Assembly (NCBI RefSeq): GCF_002865645.1
Contig: NW_020194685.1
Span: forward strand, 3,335,499-3,399,498
Direction: 5' to 3'
Length of the DNA stretch: 64,000 nt
Source of the DNA: Hyaloscypha bicolor E
Lineage: Eukaryota; Ascomycota; Leotiomycetes; Helotiales; Hyaloscyphaceae
Part shown: positions 35,801 to 47,750 of the stretch, piece by piece
Layout: every line of letters begins with the position of its first letter
Numbering within the stretch: the first letter of the stretch is position 1
Translations under genes and position numbers: made by a program
Notes under the pieces: model-generated
The model's database searches: none
Told to the model about the DNA's origin: nothing
What the model saw: the letters and a program-made list of their open reading frames with translations, nothing else

Positions 35801-36633
35801 CCACACTGCTCTCCAGAAATGCACCTGAAATTTCAATTACTAAAGCAGTAAAGCCATGCATCTCTGACTCGCCTGCCCCAAGCATGAAACGTGAAATAAA
35901 ATTCCAATGTGAAGAAAGTAAAGACAGATACCTTCTCAGGACGAACGGAAATCCACATGGTGTCATGGCTTGTGCTTCGACTCCCCACTACTGAATTCAG
36001 AAACGAAAAGCAGGCTACACGCCGAGTCGACCTTGTCGTTTTGCAAGATGCAAGATTGGCAGAAATAACTCACCTTCAATGGAAACCTTATCAGTCTCTG
36101 TGCAACTTTGTAGATGTCAGAATTGGGTGCTGTGGCGCTGCGGCTCTGGGACAAGGCACCAAGAGTCCATAGATTTCCCACCCAACTCGAAACTTGACTG
36201 GTTTCCTACATTCACTCTCGTACACCAAATCGATGCGAAATCTCACATGCAAAACCTTTGACCATCTCCTTTCGACGCGGCCGCAGGTATTCGCGCTTGG
36301 AATCCTGGCCCTTCTTTCCTTACAACTGCCTGCAGTAAAATACAGGCAATCATAATGCCTTAATTTGAGAGGCATCGAAGACTAAAACTTCGTTTTCATC
36401 GCCGTCCCACCGTCACGTCTACACAACCCTGTGGCAACCAGGTCACCAGGTCAATCCTTTGCTATTTCCAGAAGGTAGAGTATTGTTTCTTCGTCATCTT
36501 ACTCCTATTCATATTATGGCCATCGCGGCATGGATCAGTGAGATTTGACGGTCACTGTCCTTCGAACCAGATCACTTTCGAGTCGACGAGATCTCTACGA
36601 ATTTCGACCGAATTCTCCTTTCCGTTCCGAATC
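35801..36633. other. Balanced-composition fragment, no gene recognised
   Basis: About 830 bp resembling gene-island DNA. Frames at 35,909-36,172 and 36,091-36,375 overlap on opposite strands without domains. It was contiguous with 40,235 onward before the hAT insertion. Confidence 0.45.
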
Positions 36634-36641
36634 ACGCAAAC

Positions 36642-36740
36642 CAGGCTTGGCAATATTACCTAATTTCGGGTATTGATCCGGATTAATACCAGAATCGTAA
36701 GGTATCAATACTATTAATACCGGTATCAATCCTAAGCGAG
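36642..36740 (+). repeat. Left hAT end with subterminal repeats
   Basis: Contains the TIR followed by GGGTATTGATCC, GGTATCAATAC and CCGGTATCAATCC in both orientations. The counterpart is 40,126-40,226. Confidence 0.75.
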
Positions 36741-36876
36741 CTAATCCTAGTATATTTGAGATTCTTGGTGTTTTTAATGCTTTGAGAGGACTATTTGTAT
36801 TAAAGGTACTATCTAAAAGATTGCAAACCCTCGTACGGCCTCTATAAAGTACAAGTAAGGCTATAAATACCCCTTA

Positions 36877-37690
36877 TTAAGTAATTGTACGTAATGCAGC
36901 TGCCCTACCAGTTCCACGAGGGGTCTTTCTCACAGCACCACGTTGAGTAAGGCGTCCTCCCTTTCCACGACCACCACTGCTAGCTCCTCCACGTCCTCCT
37001 CCACGTCCTCCTCCACGTCCTCCACGTCCTCCACGTCCTCTACGTCCTCCACGTCCTCCAGTACCAATATCTCCATCGCTACTCTCACTCTCAGTATCCC
37101 CTCCCCAAGTACAAGTAGCAGCATGGTCCGGCCACTTATAATTACCACAGCAGTTATTCCATTAACCCATAATCCGGCGGCACTCAGGGAAAATGGTATT
37201 ATTAAGGCCCGTACGAGCACAAGAACGGCAAGGAGTGGCTATTATATTAGCTCCTCTATACTAAATGAGAATCGTATTAATATATGACTGGCGCTAAGTC
37301 ATAACTTGACTAATTACAATACGATTAGGGTTAACAAGGACGTTTTGGCCAGGAAGAGCAAGAGCTTGGTTCTAGAGGTTATTATAATACTTGAATCTAG
37401 TTAGCTTAAGCCCTCTCGTACGAGAAGAATTACTTACAAATCCAGCTAGCTACTGGCCCGTAACCACCATTATCTACTAGCCTTAAGGAAGAGCTTGGCC
37501 TGTACCAAGAGCAAAGGCATTACCTGTAAGATTAACGAAAGAAACAAGTCTAGCAGGTTAATAATTATATAAGCAGCTAAGCTTAAGAGACTTACTACTA
37601 GTTTGGGTTAGCAGGTACAGGAGGGCCAGGAGCAGGCAAGGCAGGGGGATTACTACCAGGAGCAGGATTATTTAATATTATATAAGATAT
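36877..37690 (-). pseudogene. Second hAT frame: Cys-rich domain plus RGG tail
   Basis: Read on the minus strand. A Pro-rich stretch (PALPAPGPPVPANPN) lies near 37,620-37,690. After intron-like breaks comes LALPGQNVLVNPNRIVIS near 37,310-37,380. A cysteine-rich segment follows (37,115-37,235): C-R-S-C-A-R-T-G-L, then P-E-C-R-R, then N-N-C-C-G-N-Y with the Tyr one transition from Cys, and D-H-A-A-T-C. The C-terminus is an acidic linker, about nine GGRG repeats (36,985-37,065) and TQRGAVRKTPRGTGRAA before TAA at 36,877. One stop (near 37,165) is a Trp/Gln-type transition. Arg/Gly tails usually bind RNA or nucleic acid, and the Cys pattern could bind zinc; both are inference. I have no family name. 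Confidence 0.55.
36985..37065. repeat. GGACGTGGA minisatellite coding the RGG tail
   Basis: Repeats of 9-12 bp (CTCCACGTC on the plus strand). In other frames the same repeat gives Ser/Thr runs or a Glu-Asp-Val run, which are not genes. Confidence 0.8.
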
Positions 37691-37869
37691 TAACGTTATA
37701 CGAGAGATCAGGTTATTAGTATTAATATTAATAAAGGAAGAAGGCAGAAAGTAAAAGTAAAGGATCCTTCCTAAATAATTAAAATTAGCCTAGGAAAAAA
37801 AATTTAGGAAATTTCTAAAAGAATCTAAGATTATATAAGAGCCTTGAAATATATAATTCTTATTAGTTC

Positions 37870-40023
37870 CCCCTTTAAACTAGCTAGTCTCAAAAAAGAT
37901 ATCTAGAATTCTGCTTCTTTTCTAGTACTTTAAGTACTCTCTTATCTTAATAGTCTCTGCTTCTATTTATACTCTATCCCAGGCTACCATATAACAATCT
38001 CCTAAAAAGACTCTCTCTGGCTTATTACTTATTAGTGGGATTAAGAGAATATTAATAGCCATAAGTAAGAGCCTAGGCTAGTATTGCCTCTATATATCTT
38101 AATACTATTATATAAGGGCTCCCCTTTTTCCAGGATCATATAAGTCTTGTAAGTTATAGTTCTTATACTCGTCCTCACTTGCTAGCCTAGTAACTATATA
38201 AAGAGACAAGGCAATCTTATTAAAGGGATCTATCTCTAGTATATCTTAAGAGAGATTACTATACGAGAAAGGCATATAGGAAGGTAAGGGCATAGCTGCC
38301 TCTTCTCTATACTTCTCCCAGAGTGCCTTTATACTTACTAAAATCGGCTTTACCTACTTCTTTGGCCAGTAAACCTTAATATATCTCTTATAATTACCAG
38401 GATTTAAGATTAAAGTAGTAGTATAAATAGGAGAGAGATTAGTCTTGGTATAGTACTTATCAAGAATAGTATATACTATATCAAGCCGGCTAAGGAAGTC
38501 CTGGCTTTCTTAATCTCTTTTCTTTTTATATTTGGCCTATTATATTATATATTAGTAAGATAAAGAAAGAAAGAAAAGAAGAGAAAAGAAAAAGTATAAC
38601 TTATAATCTCGGTTTAAATATATTTAATTAATATATCTATTATAAAGAGTATATAATTAATAGATATAAAATCTCCCTTAGTAAAGAAAATAGCTCATAT
38701 AAAAAAGTAAAGAAAGTCTCGAATTATATAAAGCCTTCCCTACTCCTTAAAGCTTAAGATATTATCCTTAAGCTCCTCTTTATAAGCCTGGTAATAGGCC
38801 TTAATATAGGGCCTCAAGAGTAAGAGAATATCAAGTATCTTATACTAGCTATTTCACCTTATATAATTATTTATAAGAACCAGCCTTCCTATAAGCTTAA
38901 CAAATTATACTATTCTACTAGCAGATCTATAGATATAAACTACGATATTATATCCCTTGCCAAGTAATCCCAAGAGCCTAAACTTAGCTCTTATTACCTC
39001 CTTATCCGTATATTCTTCTCGCTTCTCTTAATTATTATACGACTTAAGGACTTCTAATTCCACTATACCTATAAACAAGAAGGCTTATACTATTAAATTA
39101 ATAATATGGCCAATATAGCAAATTCGCATTTATACTATATTCTATTCCAAGCTAAACTCTTGCTTCCAGTAAAGTTAAATAGCCCGGTAAAGAGTATTAT
39201 TAGAAGAAGCATTATTAGTTATAATAGCCCCAAGCTTTCATATAATACTATAGTCCTAAAAAACTAGAAGAAGAACTGCAAACTGGTTTTCCCCGGAATA
39301 GCCACCTACTTGCTTAAGAGCAAGAAGGGCCTTTTATCTCTTTGAGTTATACGAAGTAAAGTGGGTATAGATTACTAAGAGAAGATATCGGTTTAGAGAA
39401 GTCCAGATATCAAGAGAAATATATATCCGTAAGAGTACTAATTAGATAGCCTTTTATATAATATCCTTATATCTTGCCCAAGCCTCCTTGACCTTATTAG
39501 AAACTCCAGAGTAAGAGGTAGTAATCTTGCCCTTATATACCTGGTTTAGTACTTGGCAAAAGGTATAAAACTCTGGCTATTTAACCATAATATATAAGAG
39601 ATTTCATATAATAATTAGAGAAATCAGAGCTTCTATAAGGACTATTATATTAAGAGAAGCCTCAAGGATCTCTAAATCAAACTCCTTAGCCTTACTAGTA
39701 GCCTCAGCTTAGTAATATAGCTATCTAAGTTACTTCTTTACCGCTTCTTGAGTCTTACTTAGAGCCTTCTCTATTATAATCTCAGGGTAGTATTTCTTAA
39801 TATATTTTGCCATATTTCCTGAGCTTGTACTACCGTATGGCGGCGGAATTTCACCTCATATATAGTAAAGGCAATAAAGAAAGAACTAAATCTTATCTTA
39901 GTAGGGTTACCGGTAGTGGGCCCAAGTAGGGGATCGCTTCTTGCTATGGGCTGGATCGGATATAACTGACTCTATTATAAGTGATGGTATAAGGAACTCG
40001 TCTGGTTCAAATAAAGAAGACAT
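37870..40023 (-). pseudogene. hAT transposase remnant
   Basis: It starts at ATG 40,023 (MSSLFEPDEFLIPSLIIESV). Conserved hAT pieces follow in order on the minus strand: SYSGVSNKVKEAWARYKDI (about 39,500), the catalytic core with NRYLLLVIYTHFTS (about 39,370), GHIINLIV and FLFIGIV (about 39,090). Near the end comes the C-terminal dimerisation block S-N-K-P-E-R-V-F-L-G...W-D-R (about 37,965-38,030), the hAT hallmark where ERVFSGAR...WDR is usual. Many stops, mostly TAA/TAG at Gln and Trp positions, break it. The exact end is unclear; I placed it where similarity stops. Confidence 0.78.
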
Positions 40024-40234
40024 TTTGAGGATATACTTTAGAGAAAGTCGTCGTACGAGGAGGGAAAAGGTAAGGAAGGAGGGGAGTGAGGCATGGCGGG
40101 GTAGAAAGGCGGTGAGAGCTCGCTTAGTATCAATACCAATCGATCCAGTATTGATCCCTGTAATACTGACTAATACCGGGTGGTATTGATACGGTATTGA
40201 TACCTCAGGTATCATTGCCAAGCCTGACGCAAAC

Positions 40235-42360
40235 TGCCTTTCACTATCTGTTACATGAATCTCCACGTACTGGATAGCATTGAGGCAAATACTTTTGGGC
40301 GATCTCTACGCCACCGAAATGCCACCTTCGATCAGGCAGCTCCAGGGCAAGGTCCAGAATACGGAAAAGGATGTTCTGCAGTCGTGGCGCAAGTTACAAG
40401 AGGTTGTGGAAAAGAACGAGGGCACAAGGCAGAGGATATGGAATAACAAAACAAGGTTAGTGCGGGAAAACATTCTCCGCAGTGCCTGAAGGACGATTCC
40501 AGTCACTCATCACCCCGACTTACAGGATTTCTGTCAGTTGCCATAAATGTGATTCTCCTCTTTTTGGATTAGCTCAGCTGTAGAGGCATATAAACCCTCC
40601 GCTGAACCGCACTTCTTGTACTTTAGACATCTGAATCTACATCAACTTTACCCTCATTTTTTGAAGCCTAACTATATGCCAAATACTGCCTTGTTTATGC
40701 AATTGTTAATTTCCGCAAGGGAACAGAACATTTGGAGAAGGAAAAAGACCGGACTCCATACTTGTGGCGTGACATAAACCTGGAAGGTCTTTCCCGTGAC
40801 CGGCTATTTCTGAGAAGGCATCATCAGATTCATCACCCGCGTGCTTTCGCGTACGCGGAGCTCAGGTCAGCAAACACGGGTGTCGACCGAGTATCACCAG
40901 CTTAGCTTTGCGTTCATTACATCGCGGAAGGGGATCTTCGCTGTTTGAGACCTGCAATATCGGTACATTGCCAACCTCCAGGCGATGAGTAGTTGATATA
41001 CTTGTTTCGACGTTTCACCCTACCAGGCCCAAAAGTCTTGGGCCTTCGAGAGACACTGGTCGATATTGCAACGCATCTGGAGAAGCTGGAGGAGAAAGAT
41101 CGAGTTTCTCCATTTCTTGCATGTATGCTTTCAGAATTCGGCATGGCATGATTATACCTTAAACGAGAATTGGATGTCCTCCCACAAATTCGTATGTTTT
41201 CGGAAAGTGAGGTTGGAGATTGTCAGGTGCACGATAAGAGTTGTGTCGCTCTCTTGCAACTCACCTGTGCCTTCTAGACTAACGGCCGACGCTAGGTACA
41301 ACAGACGAAACTTGGCAAGCCCTCAACGTAAGATTTCCTCCATCCATCCGAAAAGATCGACAAATACACCCCGAAATTATGCTGTCTTTCGGAGCGAAAG
41401 CTCGATTCGATTTGGGGAGTCATTGATAAAGCCATCAAAGCAGCAATTGTCGGCAACATTCCACGAAAGGTTCCGCTTTCGTTCCAAAGAATCACGGAGA
41501 GTGTGAGGATGAAATTTAGGCTGGAGATGTGAGAGGATTGTTCGATTATTTGTTGACGTTGAAGGAGTGGCCGAGGAAGAGTTCCGTCCCCCCCTGAGGA
41601 GCCTAGACTGGAAATTGACCAAAATTCACCCGACATAAAAAATCTCCAGTTTCTTAGATTTCATGCTCCAATTCAAGTATGGTTATCAATTCTTGATGTT
41701 GTGGCGTGGAATGTGAAGTTTGTGGTTTGCACGTGACCTAAATATTAAGTTCCTTCATTCCAAGGTTACGGCTCTTCAAGAGATTGACAACTTCAACATC
41801 CATGCGACAACCCCTCGCCTCAGACCTCGAAACGAAACCACAATTCTGCGGGAACTAGTTGACCAAGGAAGCTCTCCTGGAAACCAATCTGCGAAGTCAG
41901 GCCGAATCTGCACACCGACGACAATGAGGCGGCGCGGCTGCCGCGAAGGCCAGGAAGCAATGCTCAAGACACCCCGTCACTGGAGAATGTTGGCTCTTTT
42001 ACGTCCCTGAACCTCCATGCCGAAGGCAAATATGTCTCGTGAGAAGCAGCATACTCGCCTCTCGGCCCTTTCTGCGCAGTCGACGAGCCTCTGGCTTGGG
42101 CTCCTCGAGGTCGCGACTCTCGAGCTGCAGTCATGCAATAATGACTATTGGCTGCATACGGCTTCAAGTAATAGACAACTTTACTCTCACCGCAGATTCA
42201 GCTCCTGCAAAGCTACTCGACGACATGGCTGCCAAGCTGTCAATCAAGAAAATCAAAGCGACACTTATCAAGCCGTCAGCGACCTCATTACAGGCCTTCG
42301 AACGCGTTTGTCCATCCTGTGATATCTTCGAGAACACAAACCGAAACAATAAGAGTGATT
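40235..42360. other. Decayed coding-like region, function not recognised
   Basis: Several unlinked plus-strand pieces read like protein but sit in different frames: a charged helical stretch (PPSIRQLQGKVQNTEKDVLQ, 40,280-40,489), GLRETLVDIATHLEKLEEKD near 41,040-41,150 ending in a stop, and KLDSIWGVIDKAIKAAIVGN near 41,400-41,500. They may be remains of one or two genes, but I cannot join them with intron signals. The hAT insertion cut the left side of this region. Confidence 0.4.
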
Positions 42361-43405
42361 ATGAACGATCAAAAGCCTACCGTCGTCGTCGAACCCACAT
42401 CCTCAATTCGAGTCAATCATCGGGACTACCACATCCCCGACGCCGCTACCCAAGCTCTCCTCAAACCATTTGCATCTCCGATACTCAAACACCACACATC
42501 ACATACAGAGGCATCTCCACGACTGTCGCCACACAAGACAGCGGAGAAGGGTTGTCGGGTTGAGGAAACATTGGTAGACGAGACCCGGATATTCACACTG
42601 TTGCCCAATGGCTCGTGGGGCGAGAAAAGGAGACTGGCCGTCCCACACAAGTTATATTGCTTTGCAGGAGGCGGGTCTCGCGGACCCCCCAATAAGGACC
42701 ACTGGGCTCTGTGTGCAGAACTCTGCTCGAAACTACCACAATACGAGATCAACCTCGTGAGCTACCCGCTGGTCCCAGTAAGCCCTGCATCTACAACAAT
42801 TCCCCATTTGGAGAATGCACACCAGACCCTTGCACGAGAGGCGAGAGAGCAGAGTTTTCGCATGTCATTCATAGGTGACTCCGCTGGTGGAAATATTGCG
42901 TTGGAGTTGGACATTTCTTCCGTATGCGGCCTTGCAACTTTTGCGAGAGGCGACCGAGGGTGCTCAGGAGAACATTTATCCAGTGGAGAACATTTTCGCC
43001 ATACGTGCCGCCACGGACTTCAGAAACAACAACCCATAAATAGATGCCATCGACCAAAACGACTCACTGCCCAGTCGAAAAGGAACCCAGGAAGTGGCAC
43101 TAGGTTGGATTGGCGAGTCGTCGTTGTCAGACCCCAGAGTTTCCCCTATATCCGGCTGATTTGGAATTGCTGAAGTGAGCATCATCAAAGTTGATGGAAT
43201 CATCGCAGCATATGATGTTCCCGCTCCCGACGCAGTTGTTTTTCGCAAAAGGCTTGAAGAGTGCAGCGTGAAGGGCGACTGGCTTGAGTGGGAGAAGCAG
43301 CTGCGTTGCTTCCCTTTGATGTTTCCAAATCATGTGCGTGAGGGCATCGACGCAAAAGACTGGACCGCAGACATTCTGAGGTCGAACATCCAACGAGAAG
43401 AATAG
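42361..43405 (+). pseudogene. Alpha/beta-hydrolase (esterase/lipase type), frameshifted
   Basis: The ATG at 42,361 gives MNDQKPTVVVEPTSSIRVNH. The degenerate oxyanion-loop region C-F-A-G-G-G-S-R-G-P follows, then INLVSYPLVPVSPAS and the nucleophile elbow FIGDSAGGNIALEL, all typical of the alpha/beta-hydrolase-3 family of esterases. Near 42,915 the frame slips: the next frame carries LPYAALQLLREATEGA and continues to LRSNIQREE at 43,405. Two stops interrupt the second half, after RNNNP (near 43,038) and after SPISG (near 43,160). The tail KVDGIIAAYDVLAP-like segment with D-x-V-A/P and the final His region (FPLMFPNHVREG) are still visible. The gene is dead through a frameshift plus two stops. 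Confidence 0.75.
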
Positions 43406-44861
43406 ATGACCTGCCAATGCCAAGGGTACAGGGCAGTGTAGCTAGATTTGTCAAGATTATCGCCGAGTTGTGAGCGAGGCGGAGATGCGCTGCGGAGAAG
43501 TTTTTTGCTCGTTTGTCATGTCTTGCCACGATGGCATTCCGGAATGCAGCTCAGACAGATATGTCAACTATTTCTGTCACGGTGACATCGTGAAATGTCA
43601 GGCCAAAAGGAGTGCCAGGTCTCGTGTTCCCGCAAGTCGTGTTGAGGCAGGTTGACGAGTTAAGGAAAGTCAGTCTTGTCCTCTGGGGGCGGTGAATTCC
43701 TCGAAGCCAAATATGTCTCAAATACACGGCTTCGAGTATCTTGCCACATGTGATTTCAAACTTCCTGTGGTGCCGCGTTGGCTGGGCGGTAAATGCTCCG
43801 CAGCGCGCTTACGCCTATGCAGCAGTCGGTATCTCCGCCATCAGCAATCTGATCATTTGCGCAGAAATGCACCGCACAATCGATTCTCGTGACGCTCGCG
43901 CCCTGAAAAATATGCAGGCCATCACTTAGTACCGTCGTCATCCTGCGGCAGTTGGCATTTTGGGGTAAACAACTCCTCCATTCAGGCCGCTCACCGGGTT
44001 GGCAGGGGCGGCGGTGGAGTTTTGGAGCAAGTCCTCCAATTCCCAATTCCCGCTTCTAGTCCGGTTCGGGCTACAGTTGGCCAGAAGAGTCGTCCGCGAT
44101 GTCCGCTTGGTGTAGCGATTGGACTTCCGTACCTGGAATCCCGGGTGATGGCGTTTGCTTGGGGCAGAGGCGGGCAGAGGCAAGCAATGCTACCATTTTC
44201 TGGTTTAGGCTTGGTATGCACTGTCAGCACCAGTTTTCGCGAAAATCCCCAATTTGGGAGCTAGCCGGATATTCTCAATTCCAAGCACCCCCAGTTCGCT
44301 TGGCAACACATCCCCACACAGTCATCCGCCATCCACTTCGGCGTTTAAATGGAGGTTGAGCAAATTGGTCATCGATCATGCAATAGTATGTAATGCTGTT
44401 CTCCAGCCCACTGGCTCGTCGTCGGATCCATGCTTCCCACGGTGCTGGTTGCGATATTCTAAGCTTAATGTTGTGTGGCTTAACTTGAGTTCAGAGCCCA
44501 TGCTTGCTAGTGTCCTTCAGCCTCGAGTATGCAGTATCGTATTTCAGGAACTTAATCTTGTTTCAAGCAAGGTACTGCTTGGGCTGCTGGGCATGAATTC
44601 ATAGCCTTTGGCAGGGCTGGATAGTGAGCACTGGATTCTGACCGCATCGTCTATCGTCGCACTCCCCGCCAATAATCCAGGAGCTGACGGTTTCTGAAAG
44701 TCGACAGTGGCTATTCACGATAAGGGGCGGGGAATAAATACTTGTCCCAGACCTCCAGAGACAATCGCGGCCGACGTCCTAGATCTCGTGAACAATCTCA
44801 ACAGAACGAAAACCAGAGTCGGGCCAACATCCCCCAAACGGCAAACGTTACGCTGCTCCGT
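43406..44861. other. No convincing gene, 1.45 kb
   Basis: A short membrane-like piece (AYAYAAVGISAISNLIICAE) lies near 43,800-43,880 in a frame without a usable ATG. It may be the end of another lost gene. 44,050-44,700 shows no protein-like frame. The last 300 bp would be upstream of the Zn2Cys6 gene. Confidence 0.4.
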
Positions 44862-46728
44862 ATGGCGCATGCCGACACCGAGGGCTTGCAGCGGGCGCCA
44901 CAAGTATGCTCCCATTGCAAAAGTATCAAGAAAGGTTGCGACAAGAAGCTGCCTAGCTGCAGCCAGTGCATCAAGTAAGTTTCGGACTCCATACCTCACT
45001 GTCCTCATTACGCCCTCTTGGATTAGGCTACTGCGGTGTTCACTATTCAGCCATTAATTGCCTGCAGGGGAATATGCTAACGCTACTTCAGACGAAGAGC
45101 CGTATGTAGATATGGTGAACCCGAGGACCCTCGACATTCCGGCGACCGACTTACCAAATCTGAGAGTCCTCTGGGGAGGTCCGAAAGACTTGCATCAACA
45201 TGGACATCGATCCCACGCTCAATGCGGGCGAAATTATGTCCGACTGTAAGGCTTTCGCTGCTGCTGATGAACTCGCTATCCGATGTTTTGCCATCGAACT
45301 TCGAGTCGAAAGATTCTGCAGCATCTGCAACCAGTAACAGCGTCTTCTCCTCCCAGATTCGCCACATCATCGAGAGAGATGGAAAATACATCGATGATGT
45401 CGTGGTTCGATATTTCCAAGGAGTCCATCTTTGGCTCCCAATCATCTCCAAAAAGCGTTTCCGCGACCGGTTTGCGCATTTTCAAGCTACTCCAACTGCA
45501 GATTTTGCACTCCTACTTCTTCTTATGCGACTGATTATCCAGCATCCTTCTCCGGACCCTGATATGGACCAGGACCGGGAAGTTCTCTATCTTGCTTCCA
45601 AGACTCTTTTCGCACAAGTTCAAGCTTTTGTCCCCTCCTCCCTTTTCCTTGTTCAAGCCGGTGTGTTGCTTGCTACCTATGAGCATGCGCACGGGGTGAT
45701 CGAGGCAGCATATGTTACTATTGGCACCTCAGCTCGAATGGCATGTGCATTAGGCCTGCATACCAAGCCTTGTTCGATGGAGATGCAAGGCACTGATGCT
45801 TGGCTGGACGATGAAGAAGCCCTGGCCACGTGGTGGGGGCTGATGATATGTGACAGGTATGTGGATCGAAGGTGGCTCCAAAAGACTGCAGTCCCTAACA
45901 TATTAAAGGGCTATTGGGTGTGATGCTCAAATGCACGGTCGACCCTTGGCCACTCGTCCTATTCGGGACGACGACTACCTGCCGCTAGAGCCAGAGTTCT
46001 TAGATGGAAGTCGGCGAGATATGATGGACCCTACATTTCGTTACTTCGTTTCCGCTATTTCTTTACCAGGAGTAGGATCTTTTGGTCGGGAAGCCCAAGC
46101 AACGTACTTGCTTGATAGAGTTCGCATGGCCATTGAAGCGGGTCAAACGAGCGAGAACACACTTTACCCTTTAGGTTGTGAGCTCCAAAACCTTTTGGGC
46201 ACAGTTATGGAACAAGTAGCTGGAAGATGGGGCATCTATTGCGGTGCGACGCAGACGCTTATTTCGTAAGAACCTAGCCCTTCGGATCCCTTTAAAGCTA
46301 ACGTTCTGCAGAGCTTTATATACTCTCCACCAGACTGCAGCTATGCAGCAAGACATCGACAATAATCCGCGATATAGAGAAACAGTAAAAGTTGCTTTGA
46401 AAACTATGACAAGAATGGTAATCGACATTGCCTACGCTTTCAACATGGAAGTAGGGACTATCAACATTGATATTCTAGCTCCAGCGACTCAACATATCGT
46501 GTGCTGTGCGCAACAACATATCTTAACGGCCCAAGATTTTAACGATAGAAAGTGGCTGGAGGACTTCAATCAGCTAAGGAAGATGTTAAATTATTTTAAT
46601 CAGAGGTGGATTGTGGCAGGTGAGTTGCACGAGTTGCACTTACTTGAATAGATGCTGATGCGGCTATAGGCATGGAACTTCACCTGTTGAACGAAAATTT
46701 TGAGATGTCTATGGCATTGCAAATTTAG
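44862..46728 (+). CDS. Zn2Cys6 transcription factor with fungal-specific middle domain
   Basis: Five exons join in frame to 533 aa: 44,862-44,974, 45,092-45,856, 45,909-46,265, 46,312-46,619 and 46,670-46,728. Introns have GT-AG ends, for example GTAAGT...TTCAG and GTATGT...TTAAAG with a CTAAC branch site. The first ATG in frame gives MAHADTEGLQ. The binuclear zinc cluster is C16-x2-C-x6-C-x6-C-x2-C-x6-C43, and the first intron splits it within the linker. The middle region (VVVRYFQGVHLWLPIISKKR, then TYEHAHGVIEAAYVTIGTSA and WWGLMICDR) matches the fungal-specific transcription factor domain. It is presumably nuclear and regulates nearby or dispersed genes. It appears intact while both neighbours are broken. 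A longer upstream frame lacks ATG, so I rejected it as the start. Confidence 0.85.
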
Positions 46729-46782
46729 AAGAACGAGATAATGAAATTGCAATCGAACTTAGACGGCATTCGCTTCACGTCA

Positions 46783-47750
46783 TCAAAATACAATCGACAT
46801 ATCCGCTTCTTCGAGCACCTCTTGAGGTCCGACCAAACCTTCAATCTTCAAATTATCCTTGGTGACCGCTTTGATACCCACTTCACACCAAATCTTCTCC
46901 TTGCTGAGTTCCCACGCCTGCATCTGCACAGCAACTTCTGTCCCCCACATCGGCCAAAGCTTCTTATAATCCGCCCAGTACTTTGCAAATACTCAGTCGG
47001 CTTCCCCGAAACATCACCCAACAACTTGACCAAATTGCCCGTCGAGATCGCATCCGACTCCGCAAGCACATATCTGGCCGGCAAGCGCAACTCCGGCTTC
47101 GTCAAAATCCCTTTAACAAACAAGCCAACATTTACATGCGGACTCCCAATCGTCCTCACTGCGTATCTTCCGCAACCGGCCACATCACAACATGTTTTCC
47201 GCTGCTCTTGACGAAGTTCGGCCCAGGCATGGGGAACTACAAATTATTCAACCCATAGTACGTGAGCCAGAGGAAGGTGGTCTTCTTAGCAATTTCTGGT
47301 GGGAATGGATGATGTCCTTGTCGACTTTGGCCTTGCCCTCGAAATGCGGAACGGCGATCTTGCCGTTGGTGATGGAGAGCCCGGAAGGGATTGCGCCATA
47401 TATATAGTGTTGAAGAGGGGGTGTGGCGGCCGCAGCGTCGGCGAGGTTCTTACCCTTGTGTAAAATCGTTGGTTTGTCCTTTTTACCTGCCGAAAGTAGA
47501 AAAGGTCTCCCAGAAATTGGTTACTGCGAAGATAATGTTCGCTCCCTGAAAAACAGCAATGAGAGAGGGCTTGTCATTGGGGCCGACTTCGATGACTTGA
47601 ATGGGCGGCCCATTGTGTTGCTTTGCTGCTGGGATTTCGGGTTACGGCTCGGATCTTCTTCTAGGATGGATCTTTGAGGAGCTTTGAGATGACGGATCCG
47701 CCTTGGGCGCCGATGGCTCCGATTACGGCGATGAGTTTCTGGGACGACAT
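46783..47750 (-). pseudogene. NmrA-like NAD(P)-binding protein, broken
   Basis: It starts at ATG 47,750 (MSSQKLIAVIGAIGAQGGS), a Rossmann loop G-x2-G-x-Q-G as in NmrA-like redox-sensing or reductase proteins. It continues with KKIRAVTRNPSSKA, then in other frames FQGANIIFAVTNFW and SIVF at 46,786 before TGA at 46,783. Lesions seen: a TAG after KDPS, a frameshift after TQWAAHSS, a stop near THYGLNNL (TAG), and a further TGA before GRLGVRM-type sequence. The C-terminal third, from VRTIGSPHVNVGLFVKGILT, is again in one frame. It is convergent with the Zn2Cys6 gene, 54 bp apart. Confidence 0.75.

Larger units (their letters stand above)
36642..40226 (-). mobile_element. hAT DNA transposon with two frames
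   Basis: The ends read CAGGCTTGGCAAT (left) and its reverse complement ATTGCCAAGCCTG (right). They are flanked by a perfect 8-bp duplication ACGCAAAC (36,634-36,641 and 40,227-40,234), diagnostic of hAT elements. The length is 3,585 bp. Just inside both ends are clusters of GGTATTGAT/ATCAATACC, typical of subterminal transposase-binding repeats. The transposase and a second frame lie in tandem on the minus strand. The element is moderately RIP-mutated. Confidence 0.88.

Noticed and set aside
36930..37220. Minus frame with a Glu-Asp-Val repeat and plus frame with Ser/Thr runs
   Set aside because: Both are other frames of the 9-12-bp minisatellite that codes the RGG tail; no other support.
44742..44861. 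N-terminal extension of the Zn2Cys6 protein
   Set aside because: The extension would start at TTG; the first ATG in frame is at 44,862.
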